Of a DNA stretch of 64,000 bases, positions 36,301 through 46,790 are shown piece by piece. Origin of the DNA: Solanum dulcamara (Eukaryota; Streptophyta; Magnoliopsida; Solanales; Solanaceae); the NCBI RefSeq assembly GCF_947179165.1, contig NC_077248.1, positions 47,580,232-47,644,231 on the forward strand. Reading direction: 5' to 3'. The translations under genes and the position numbers were made by a program. The notes below the pieces were generated by a model that had not been told where the DNA came from, did not search any database, and saw only the letters and a program-made list of their open reading frames with translations. Position 1 is the first letter of the stretch, and every line of letters starts with the position of its first letter.

Positions 36301-38728
36301 CAGTTAAGTTCCTCCTATGAGATTTTAGAAAAGAGAAAAAAAAAAGTGCATGAGAAGAAACTTAGATTAAAAAAAACCCACTACAAATAGAAGACCATGT
36401 AATGAGATATTCAATGTCGTGCGAACTATTGTAGCACTAAATATGAGTCATAGAATGAACTTTTGGGAAAGAGTAATAGAGCTTAGACTTAGGGACACTA
36501 CAAAAGTGACAGAGGTTCAGTTTAAATTTATGGCTGGTAGGTTTACAACAGAGGTCATACTATCACTAATAAGATTTATGAAAATTTATTGGAAGAGGAA
36601 GAAAGGCCTACACAAGGTGTTCACAAATCTAGAGAAAGCAAACCATAGAGTGTCAAGAAAAGTTCTTTTTGTGTTGTTTGAAAAGAAAGAAATTCAAATT
36701 AAACATATGGAATGCCATAAAGGATATGTATAAGGGAGCTATAACAAGTTTGAGAACAATGGTAAGAAATACAAACGAGTTTTTCGTAACCGTGCGTCTA
36801 CACTGGTGTTCGACATTGAACTTGCATGGCTTTTTCTCCAATAACTTTCCTACTCTTTCTTTGCAAATTCTCAAAGAAAGATGAAAATGTTTAATTATAC
36901 AAAATGAAAAACTTAATTTAAGTCTAATAATAAATAACTAAAATTATTTTTTCTTTTTACATAATAATTGTAAAGTAAACCTATAATGCCTTTTTTCATA
37001 ATTTGACATTTAAAGAACTTTCTGAAAAGATTAGCCAAACATAAACTACTTTTCTAATACTAATAAAAGCGCTTCTCAAATGTTAGGCCAAACCCAAATT
37101 TATGCAGCCCCGAAATACTTTTACCAAGAAGGGTTTTTCAGAATAAGCAGATTCTGGATGCTTATCCAAACTTGCTCTAATTAAAGAGTTTAGAAGAAGT
37201 AGCAGTGGGAAGAATCATTGCATATTCAGCCAGCACAAAGAAGAGTAAAGATGATATGAGAATAGACAGGAATGTGGTTCCTAAGTGCAAATAATTAAGA
37301 TATTTAAGCTTCTTGTCTTGGGAGAATGATATGATAGATAAAACTGTTACACATAGCATCAAAATAGCATAGTTAAAATAGAGAAGTGCTACTAGAGTGT
37401 TATTCCATAGATGGTTGTAAGACCGATAATGTTATATGAATTAATCTTGGGCCACTAAGGTCCAACATACCCCCCAAAAAAATAAAATGATCACAGCAGA
37501 AATCATTAATAATTAAGGTATGGTGTTCTTGCACAGGGACCAAGCAGAGAGGTTGGACCATAATAGAAGTAGCTAGCTCTAAGTCAAGGGTGTTGGTTTA
37601 GGTGGGTGGTGTATTTTGGTAGAAAGATAGAGATAGGCAAATGGAAAGGAACAGAAGTACCATAAGGTGGAAAATTTTATCAACAAAATATCATTGATCA
37701 GGGTATTTTTTTCTCCACAAACAGTGCACATGCCAAGACTAGACAAGTAACATCTCACTGCCAGTCTCTTGTGGAGTCAGCACAGAAATTCCTTTTCTAA
37801 TGATTTCTTCTATCTAGGGAATTTCCTTTCTATGTTCCAGTTTTTACATTACTTCCCTAAGACCAGATATTTTGAAGATTGGTACATGCAACTGCCTCTC
37901 ATTTGGATGGTAAGTGAAACTGCCTCTGAGTTCGCTACAATCACTCAACTCAACCTAAGATGTGAACACAGGCTTTTCAGGAACCATTCCAAGGGAATTC
38001 TCAATCTGAAGAGGATTTTTAAGAAATGATTATCACAATAGTTCATTTATCCTAAAGCATGAAGATAATCAATTTAGTTATATGGTTTCTAGTTCCGAGA
38101 AAAGGACAAGCGGAAAATCTGAGACATAAAGCAGATTATCTATCCTTCGATCACAATGTATGTAATGCAGAGAAGAGATGAAAAGGCAACCAGGAAGAAG
38201 GGTAACCGCTCCAGATATATCAACTTATCCGATAGTTTAAAGTAAAGATCTAACTTTATAAGGGAATGGAAGAGCAAATGTACACATATTCAATCATGTG
38301 ACCTCCTGATTGGCAAACTAATCATACTCTAGCTCATACCACATGATGGTAATGGACAAACAAGCACAAATTGCATACACATTTTATACACTTGTGACCA
38401 CATATATGTCAGTGCAATACATTATTACCAAGTTTTCGTAAAACCAGAAGATATACCATCATCCATTAATTGGAGCAAAAGCTTAACATCAAATTGACAA
38501 GTATCATATATATTCAAACAAAGCGGTAAATAAGAGGCTTGAAGTCTAAGGAAGATCCAACAAGGAAAGGTAAATCTATTTATGTATAGCCATTAGAAGA
38601 AGAAAAGTCCTCCCTCACCACTCACCAGTAAGATTATGTTGAAGCCATTTTGCGTTATTTGGAATATGGCCGGTATCCCACCACAAAGTGTATAAGCGCC
38701 TGGTTTCAGAATGTAGGAAGGTGGCCAT
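30366..38728 (-). CDS. NETWORKED 1 (NET1)-type actin-binding coiled-coil protein
   Basis: NET1 proteins are plant-specific actin binders that decorate filaments at the plasma membrane and plasmodesmata. Coding exons, minus strand: 38728-38626, 36278-32098 and 31571-30366. All borders are GT/AG (ACTG|GTGAGT, TTTCAACAG|AAATGG, AAAG|GTAATG, TTTGCAG|TGTGTT). The joined frame is open, 1829 residues, close to Arabidopsis NET1A/NET1D length. Residues about 10-90 form the NAB (KIP1-like) actin-binding domain ([40 protein letters not shown]). Residues about 150-1420 are nearly continuous coiled coil. The C-terminal exon (1429-1829) carries the family's [20 protein letters not shown] and [15 protein letters not shown] segments. 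The NAB start lacks the first Trp of the usual WWWD run (TLWWD). The start ATG at 38728 is chosen because NET1 proteins begin MATLLHSESR-like; here [13 protein letters not shown]. The second intron (about 0.5 kb) holds the end of a frame that reads through the donor. Confidence 0.95.
36405..36880 (+). pseudogene. LINE (RTE-like) reverse transcriptase fossil inside a NET1 intron
   Basis: Antisense to NET1, within the intron 36279-38625. Readings: [60 protein letters not shown], then in another frame [16 protein letters not shown] and FFVTVRLH. This is the RT finger-palm region of a non-LTR element that calls for a FIDLEKAYD box; here FTNLEKANH replaces it, so the first catalytic Asp is gone. 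It is a short dead fragment with one frameshift near 36710, too old to show ends. Confidence 0.8.
36881..38625 (-). other. Rest of the NET1 large intron
   Basis: Non-coding intron sequence of the NET1 gene between the LINE fossil and the first coding exon. The stretch 36890-37170 has MITE-like phrasing (GGCCAAACCCAAATTTATGC, GCTTATCCAAACTTGC) without clear ends. No antisense gene is recognised in 37170-38625. Confidence 0.6.
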
Positions 38729-39380
38729 GACTCCAGCAAAGAAAAAAAAGGCAACAGGTTTTGTCTTTGCAAAATCCTGGTCTTTGTACCAGTACAAGAA
38801 CTTATGAATCCACGCCAGTGTTGCAGCTTTGACTCTCTCACCTAGGCAACAAAAAATGCTATAAAAATTTAAATGTATCAGCAATGACCCATGGATAATA
38901 ACATCAACAGAGCTTTGCAGCATACCTGTACTGCTTCTGTAACTCTGTAATACATCTGGAAATATATGCAAGTGTTATCAGTTTGGGTCAGAGTCAAGTA
39001 TAATTAATAATGTACATATCAGAATTGACAACTGAGGAAACAACAGCTTAATACTCTACTTCTACCAAAGGAATTTGCAAATCATTTCGATCAAACAAAG
39101 AAATCTATTTTAAACTTCAAATATATCAATCACTTCCCAAAAAAAATGGACATCAAAACAAAAAAAAGAAGAAGAAGCAAAATGAATAGAAGGTTACCAA
39201 AATACTGAATCTGACCAGCTCAGCAGCAATGGCTTCACTGCTTCATTGCTTCCTATGCATTTTAATTCTCCACTACTCTCAAAGTGGAAACAACGTCAAA
39301 GATATCAAAATGCAGCACTTGATGGTGTTGACTAAACAATGTAAATTGAGAAGAAGAAGGGAGGCGAGAGAGGGGTAGTT
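38729..39380 (-). other. Inferred 5' leader of the NET1 gene with two introns and uORFs
   Basis: Going down the minus strand, a pyrimidine-rich start (about 39380) leads to a donor TTTTG|GTAACC at 39198. A 30-nt exon at 38955-38926 lies between TATTTCCAG and GTATGC. The leader then resumes at 38841 after GTTGCCTAG and continues to the ATG. Exon 1 contains short upstream ORFs: one is ATGCATAGGAAGCAATGA and another is ATGAAGCAGTGA. The 30-nt exon starts with ATG and, when spliced, opens a frame that overlaps the main start out of frame. The splice sites look good, but the transcript start and exon use are inferred without RNA data. Confidence 0.55.
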
Positions 39381-40177
39381 CCGGGATACGAAGACTTCCG
39401 CATTAGCTATTTGCAAATCAAGGTGGATTTGTATTCAGTGTGCACGAACTTAAATTTTTAAGTTTTTCAAACAAGAAAAAATACAACTCTGTTTGAACCT
39501 GTCTTTCACAAACAAAGGATCTTTTACAAATGTTTATTTTATAAAAACAAGTAATTTGGTCGATTGCTCCTAGTCCATTTTAAGTGAACTATATTAATTT
39601 TTTTTAAATTAAAAATAAGTAAATTATTTAAATTTGAAAATAATTGTTGAGATTTTTTCTTTTTTATTCTTTATTTAATGACAGTCTTAGCTACTTTATA
39701 GTTTTTATGAGAATAATTTAAGAATAATCAAAATAGTGATAGTGAAAATCAATTTTAATTTATATTTTTAAATATTTTTCTTAAGAAATATGACATACAA
39801 AACTTAAAATGGACTAAAAAGAGTGTCATAATTAACTATAGTAAAATAATAAAATGTGTATAAACGACAGTAATAATGTTTAGGTAAACCATTATTTTTT
39901 AATGTATAGTTTTAAGAATAGGCATTGTGAAAAAGAGAGCTAAGATAGGAAAAATAATAACTGAAAAAAAATGATTACACACTGCGATGTTGTCGCTCCT
40001 CTATAGTAATACTAAAATAGCTTAGACCACGTTTGAGATCTAAAATGTTGTTTCTTCGGTTTTATTTTATCTTTTTCCCTTCTTTAATCATTCCTCTTCA
40101 TTCATGTCTGCTTGTCTACTATGATTATGAATAAAATGTGAACAATCTAAATAGATCCAATCTAGAAGTAAGATCCA
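39381..40177. other. Upstream region of the NET1 gene, no gene seen
   Basis: This is the putative promoter side of the minus-strand NET1 gene. AT-rich sequence dominates at 39540-39960. I do not see a clear TATA box at a fixed distance from the presumed start. Confidence 0.4.
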
Positions 40178-40187
40178 TCACTTTTTA

Positions 40188-41047
40188 GGGATAATACACA
40201 AGTATCCCTCTAAACAATTTGCGAAATCGCTAGGACACACTTTAATTATACATGAGTTCTATTATCCTCCTGAATTATTTTAAAGTGTAATAAACACACC
40301 CTTCAGTGCTGAGGTGGCACATGGAGTGTGTTCACTCTCTTGGAGACATGTTAGACACGAAAAAAAAGTATTAAAATTTGATTAGTATGGACACATGTCC
40401 ATTCAATTAGACATTTTCATTATTAATTAACACACATAAGTAGTTAACATTAAAACTTAAGTTGATATTTTTTTAATTAAATTTTCTTTTTTTCATTATG
40501 AAATAGAACCCAATTTTATCATTTTTAGAAATATAAATATCTTTTTCACAACATACTTAAATTGTCGGTGATCTTTTTCTAGGTATTTCATCAATTTGTA
40601 TAATATCGGAAGATTTTTTTTATATTTTTATTTTTTAATCAACCACTTAACATGAAATTTGAAAAAAAATTGCACATTAGAGATTTAATTTAGGCAATAT
40701 ATGGTGAGCACAATTTAAATTAAATTCTTTTTTTAAAAAAAAATTAATTTTTTAATTTTTTTTAGAATTGACGATTTTTTAATTTTTTTAGCTCTGACGA
40801 TTTTTTAATTCTTTTTTTAGATCTGATGATTTTTTTATTTTTTTTTAGATCTGACGATTTAGTGACGTGACGCTGACGTATGTGGAAGCGAGTGTAAAGC
40901 ACCTCCCTTCATTTGAGTGATTATATATGTTTTAGGATGTGTTTATTACATTTTAAAATAATTCAGGGGGTAATAGGACTCATGTATAATTAAGATGTGT
41001 GCTAGCGATTTCGGTTATAGTTGAGGGATGTACTTGAGTATTATCCC
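40188..41047. mobile_element. Mutator-like foldback element with long TIRs
   Basis: The first 115 bp (GGGATAATACACAAGTATCC ... CTTTAATTATACATGAGTTC ... GTGTAATAAACACACCC) match the reverse complement of the last 115 bp with scattered differences. It is flanked by TCACTTTTTA (40178-40187) and TCACGTTTTA (41048-41057), a 10 bp duplication with one mismatch, near the 9-10 bp usual for Mutator-like elements. There is no transposase frame inside; the 860 bp interior is AT-rich with a short tandem repeat. It is therefore a non-autonomous MULE-type element, about 0.8 kb upstream of the presumed NET1 transcription start. Confidence 0.85.
40747..40861 (+). repeat. Short tandem repeat in the foldback element
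   Basis: About four imperfect units of 27-36 bp of the form (T)nAATT(T)nAGATCTGACGA. The CTGACGA or TTGACGA landmark recurs at about 40778-40861 between T-rich runs. Confidence 0.7.
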
Positions 41048-41057
41048 TCACGTTTTA

Positions 41058-43520
41058 TTAAACATGTCAACTGGATTGGGTTGCTCTGAATTTGATCCAG
41101 ACGTTCAGTATGTGCTTAGCATGGTAGGACTCGAATCAATTTTTTGGACTCAGTTTAAGGGGGGATCGTTCAGACATGCGGATTCAGTAGATCGATTCTC
41201 TTATAAGTGTTGTTTTCTAGCAATCTCTTATTGTTTTTGCAATTAATAACATCAAATGGAAATTTTCAACTTTCAAGTGTTCAATTCATCAATTTATGAT
41301 TGCTTAATTATTTCTTCATCTCCAACAATTTGGTAAACTTTTATTTAGTATATTGATTCTTGAAAATTTACTTACATTATTTTTATGTTTTTAATTTTTA
41401 TTAATTTAAATTGCATAATAAATAAAATTTAAAAAGTGGTAAAAGTGTTAAAAAATTTATCCCGGAAGTAGTACTAGGAGTAGTAGTAAGCAAAAAATCA
41501 GTCCTATTAGAGATAGTATATATACTAGATTATATTCTCATATGTCTAAAACACCACCTAGTAAAAAAGAGACATATGTGTGGGTGCATATAATATGAAT
41601 TATTTTGAGGTCCAAGAAATTTACGGTATAGAAGAAGAAAATGAAGTAGAGGTAGACATTGTTATATCGAAAATAGACAGTTTAAAATTAATTTTAACTT
41701 TTCAGAGAAAAAATCAATTTTTTTTGAAAGAGTTGTCACTTAATTTTTTAAACAAATTAAGAAAACTTAATTTAAAAGATCCTAGCAGATTTAATTCTTA
41801 AAAATTAGAGAAACAGGATAAGGATTTAAATTTCCACTTTGAGAAGGTGTTAGCACTCAAAGTGGTTGTTAACACACGATAGTTCAACTATTTGGAAATT
41901 ATTTGACCAACTTTAAAAAATTATTTATAAATAATAAAGACTTTTAAAAATATTTAAAAGAAATGTCAACTTAAGATACTAAGAATAATTTATAAAGAAA
42001 AGTGACTAAGTTGAGAAAAGAAAAGAAAACTTAAAAATATTTGAATAAAAGCAATAAACTCAAAATATTTTAAGTAAATTAGGAAATTATTGAAACTTGA
42101 CTAAAATATGATTAAATAAAGGATAACAACTTGCATATTTTTTAAAACATAAGAACTTAAGAATTTTTAAGACAAGTAAAAGATTTTAAATCAAACACTT
42201 GAATAAATGAAAATAGAGAGTCAATAAAATCTAAAATGCACTCTCATAAAAGAAATTATTTCTTCTTTAGGGGATATAATTAGATTAATCTAAAATTAGA
42301 ATTAAATAAATAATCACAATCAAGCAATTACATAATTAAAGAGAAAGGACTAAATTAAAAAAAAGGGATCAAAATTAGGCCTAATTTTAGTTTCTGTTCG
42401 CCTAGACTAAAATTTGGGCCCATTTCCACTACTGCTGTCTTTTGGGCTTTTAACCCATCTCATGTGTATACATCTGATGTATACTTAATGTATATCAATG
42501 TATAAGGGCTGTGAATCGGCCAACTCTTTTCTCCGAACACCTGTATATCAGCTTTGGGAACCTGTGCAATGAATTCCATTCTAGATGAGGTCGACTCGAT
42601 AAAGGATTTGAAACTCGAGCCTTCATGGATCAAATCGATAATGTAAGGAGGAGGGAAAGTCCATAATGAACTCAAGATGATGTTTCATAACCAAACAAAA
42701 GAAAAAAAAAGAAATCAAATTAGCAAATAAAGAATATTTTTTTTACCAAATATTAAAGATAATACTTATTTGGAAAATTTTACACAATTAAATAAACTTA
42801 AGGAGTCTAAGCAAATAGGATAACACTGAAGGCCATATGAATAGATCCACTGAGCTCAACAGTAACACACATAAGAGAAAAAATAACTTTTTTGACAGTA
42901 ACAAACAAGAGAATGCTATTTTTTACTACCAATGATTAGCACTTAGTCATCTATTTGACAAAATTCATATCTAAATAAAGAAAATGATAAGTTTTAATAC
43001 TAGTACAATCTACACATAATCTGTAAATTCTCACTTCCACATCACTAAACACTAACTAGGCCTAAATTTTACTCCTTTATTTCAAAATAACCACATATTG
43101 ATGGAACAAGCCTTTGGCAGCTCATGTTGCATTAAAGCAATGATTGATATATATTAGCAAGTGATTAATGAACAAATACTAAGGAAAGATAAAAGGACTT
43201 TGAACAAGTTTCAGTTTTTCTTTGCTTTGACTGCGACTTTGTTTGGTCTTCCTCTTTCCTTTGGCCCATGTTTCAAAGCTAGCAAAAAGTATGACAAAAA
43301 ATGGGATAGATTTTTGAAATAAAGTATTTGGTATACATTTTGTCTAAGCTAGTTAACCAAATTTTATGACATATTTTTTTAGAATGCACAAATGAGTAAA
43401 TGATAGGCCAAAGCAATATTAAGAGTTCTAGATTCTGGAACTATAACTAAATGACAATATAAAAAATCTTTCGTGCCATGTGTCATGAATGGTGGTTAAA
43501 ATAGACTCCAATATTCTTAT
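41058..43520. other. No gene seen
   Basis: Intergenic DNA. Frames near 41028-41246, 41580-41801 and 42460-42675 have no domain and biased low-complexity composition. The block 42360-42680 (TTTTGGGCTTTTAACCC, repeated TGTATA phrases) is LTR-like in style but has no ends. The region probably continues across the gypsy insertion into 52399 onward. Confidence 0.4.
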
Positions 43521-45668
43521 TGTCACGATCCAAACTAGGGTCAAGCCGCGATACAGTGATTGGGATGAGAGAGATCCCAACCAAGCCATCTTAGCATACA
43601 TCCCATACATAAGGTAAAGAAATAGATTGAAATAAGCAGAATTAAAAGATCAAGGGAATGGGTCAAAGGGAATCTCAATAAATATCCACCCGGACTACAT
43701 TAAATCACATCTAAACATGCCTCTAGTTTGATCTTTGATGGGGGCTTAGGAAAAGTTCCTAGCTTACCCATATCAAGCAAAGAAAAGTCAAGTGAACAAT
43801 GAGAATGATATAGGCAAAATATGTGTTATTACATAGAAGGTACTAAGTATGTGGGATAATCTTGAACAAGTAATAGGGACGTGGAAAATATGTCATATAA
43901 TGCATGACCAATCATAATGAACATCAGTAAGACTTAAAAACATTTGAATACATATGAAAACTCATGGTCAATACATATCATAGAACTTCATTATAAAATT
44001 CATTGCTTAACTTTCAACTTGTGTGGGATATGACCTTTAACCAACATCTTAATCCATGCAAGCTATAACATAGAATCCGATGGAACCCTCGTTGAGAAGG
44101 GGGAGGCTACCTTGCCAGGGTATACTCTGTCATGCTACACAACTCCACTCAACTCAACTGTGTTAAATGTGGATCCACTAGCTACGCCATGAAGGCAACT
44201 TACATGGAAAACGTAGTTTGGGACTTTAGGTTGCTATTAGGATTTCCTTGGATAACTAACTGCAATACCGGATCGAACTCCACCTAAAAGTCCTCTTGAT
44301 TCTTAGTCAATATCCCAATGGAAACTCATAGAACATGATCTTAACATTATAGGGAGGGATAGTAACTACCTACCAATCCATCTTTATAAAATATATTAGG
44401 ATTAGCTCATTAACTTTAATGATTCATAAGAATCCATATCTTCGGTGAGAATTGTACTTATCACCATCTTTAACATGAATGTGTAAGAATTTGACTCATC
44501 ACACCATAATAACTTTCTTTGATTATAACTTGATCATCTTCATAACTTCATCGTTAAAATCATTATCTTATCTTTTAATCATAAAAACTTTGCTTGAAAA
44601 TTATTAAACTCGTAATCAACTCATGAAAATCATCTTTAACTTCATAATCATAACTTGAAAATAGCTTTATGCATGGGCATTCATAATTCAACTTAAAATC
44701 ATAAAATTTGTATGAAAACATGCTTATAAGGATCATTGATAATCATCTAAAAAGAAATTGAAATAGCCCAATGCAATTCATCAAAATTAGGGTTCATATA
44801 CCATTGAAAATTGAACAATACTTTGAGAAAACATTCGGACTCCATGGGTGAAAGGAACCCAAGGATCAATCCCGACATACCTTGATTGAATTCACTAGAA
44901 TCTGAAGAACAAACTTTGAAGAAATCTGTAACCCTAGCTTGAATCTTGAAGAATAATCTTTGAGAGAGTTGAGTTCCTTGTCTTAGAGATTTTTAGTAGA
45001 ATGATCTAGAATGAGAGAAATTTCAAAGGAATGGGTAGATATAGGCTTGAATTTGGCCATAATTGTGTCTAGGTTCATTGAATTTAACTTGGGAAATTAC
45101 ATAACTACCCTTCTTTAAAACTGAGTTTTCGACCCCTAAAGATCGAATCTATGAGTCGTAGAAGTGATGACGAGTCGTCAAGACAACTTGTCCAGCAGGT
45201 TTGAGAAAAGGCCTGATTTCCAAGTCTTTGAAGTTTTCAAATGAGTCATTTATACGACTCGTCAACTTGTCTATGAGTCGCAGACTTGATCCGTCCTGTA
45301 GGTCTCAAAACCTGTAACTTTGAGAGTCTCTAATCTTTGGCTACGAGTCATTTTTATGAATCGTAATGGTTTCTATGAGTCATCCTATCAAGTCAATGAC
45401 TTGACCTTGATGGACTTTTGGTACATGGCCTTTGAACTCTACCTAAGAGTCTTGTCTACGACTCGTCTAGAGGATTACAAGTCGTAACTTTAAGTTGTAG
45501 GACCTTCCTTTGAGGTTGGTCATGATAAACTACCAGGGTACACTCTACGACTTGTCCCTCGAGTTGTAGGACTGTATACGAGTGGTAAAATGACTCATAA
45601 AGCTGAAGTCAGTACAAATTTTAATGATTTTTCTTTGGTTCCAACTTTTCAACTTTCGGGGTCTTACA
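43521..45668 (-). repeat. Gypsy 3' LTR
   Basis: 2148 bp; on this strand it reads TGTCACGATCC ... GGGTCTTACA. It is about 80 bp shorter than its partner, mainly because the 5' LTR holds an extra block near 50461-50560. A palindrome-rich array (ACGAGTCGT, TACGACTCGTC, ATGAGTCG) occupies 45120-45600. A 498 bp stretch, 45056-45553, is identical to 51787-52284 in the other LTR. Confidence 0.95.
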
Positions 45669-45683
45669 ATATCTCCCACTTGG
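45669..45683 (-). other. Gypsy polypurine tract
   Basis: The minus strand reads AAGTGGGAGATATTG directly before the 3' LTR, the standard plant gypsy PPT form. Confidence 0.85.
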
Positions 45684-45975
45684 AATATTCGTCCATGAAT
45701 GAGTTCAACTTATCATAGGAAAGGCACGGAAAGGGGACTATCAACCCAATAAGAATATAATGGCACCTTTAAAATGCATAGAACATGAAGACTCCAAACT
45801 TAACATAAATTATTATTTAAAAATCAACTTCATGAACATGCATGCATATGAATGACATAGGAGGAACTAAATACGTAAGAGTTGAATTAACTTTGAATAA
45901 GAACAACTTACTACTTTAGGCTTAAGTAGAGGGAAAGAGGTATAGGTATCGTTTCATCATATCTGCCTCTGCTTT

Positions 45976-46250
45976 TCAAGTAGCACTTTCTACTTGTTGA
46001 TTCTTCCATAATACCTTGATGGACACAACTTCTTTATTTCTTAACTTCCTAACTTGCCGGTCTATGATTTCCACTGGAACCTCTTCATAAGTCAAATTCT
46101 CTTTAACACTCACATCTTTCAATGGTACAATGAAATTTGGATCACCCACAAACTTTCTTAATGTAGATACATGAAACACTAAGTGAACCATGGCTAAGTC
46201 AAATGGAAAATCTAACTCATAATCCACTTTTCCAACACGTCTCAGTATCT
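45976..46250 (-). pseudogene. Gypsy chromodomain-like C-terminus
   Basis: The minus-strand reading gives DYELDFPFDLAMVHLVFHVS, TLRKFVGDPNFIVPLKDVSV, ENLTYEEVPVEIIDRQVRKL and VVSIKVLWKNQQVESAT. This is the end of the integrase with the chromodomain-like motif, better preserved than the copy at 2997-3245. It stops where a Trp codon is expected, and the last residues are lost to stops. Confidence 0.88.
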
Positions 46251-46790
46251 TATAAGGCCCATATATCTAGGACTTAGTTTCCCTCTCTTGCCAAAATGCG
46301 TTATACTCTTCATTCGCGAAACTTTCAAATAGACCCAATCATCTACCTCAAATTCAATGTCTCTCTTTCTCACGTCTGAATAGGACTTTTGACGACTTTG
46401 AGCCATCTTCAATCCCTTACTTATGAGTCTCACAACCCAAATGGAATCATTCGATCTACAACAACCCAAATGGAATCATGTTGCTTCTTAGTATAAGGCA
46501 AACCTGTTACAAAATCCATATTCACATCTTCCCACTTCCAAGTAGGAATTTTAATGTCTTGGGCTAGACCTCCTGGTCTTTGATGCTCAACTTTAACTTA
46601 TTGGCAATTAGTACACTTAGACACAAATTCTGCTATGTACTTTTCATGCCATTACACCAATGCGCTTCCCTCAAATCACGATACATTTTGGTGGAATTTG
46701 GATGAATCGAATATTGGAAACTATGAGCTTCATTCAATATCAAATCTCTTAACCCATCAACATTGGGCACACACAATCGACTTCTTTAAC
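46242..46790 (-). pseudogene. Gypsy integrase remnant with internal deletion
   Basis: The N-terminal zinc-binding part is present in decayed form (LCVPNVDGLRDLILNEAHSF, HPNSTKMYRDLREAHWC, around 46650-46780). The start of the core is seen as WKWEDVNMDFVTGLPYTKKQ and HDSIWVVVDRM (about 46460-46540). The sequence then jumps to LKMAQSRQKSYSDVRKRDIE, FEVDDWVYLKVSRMKSITHF and KRGKLSPRYMGLIRY, the integrase C-terminal part. The D...E half of the catalytic core, roughly 250 residues in the family, is missing. At the junction a 22 bp phrase around ACCCAAATGGAATCAT is duplicated (46436-46480). Confidence 0.85.

Noticed and set aside
41028..41246. 72-residue plus-strand frame after the foldback element
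   Set aside because: It begins inside the terminal repeat, has no recognisable domain and no splice context.
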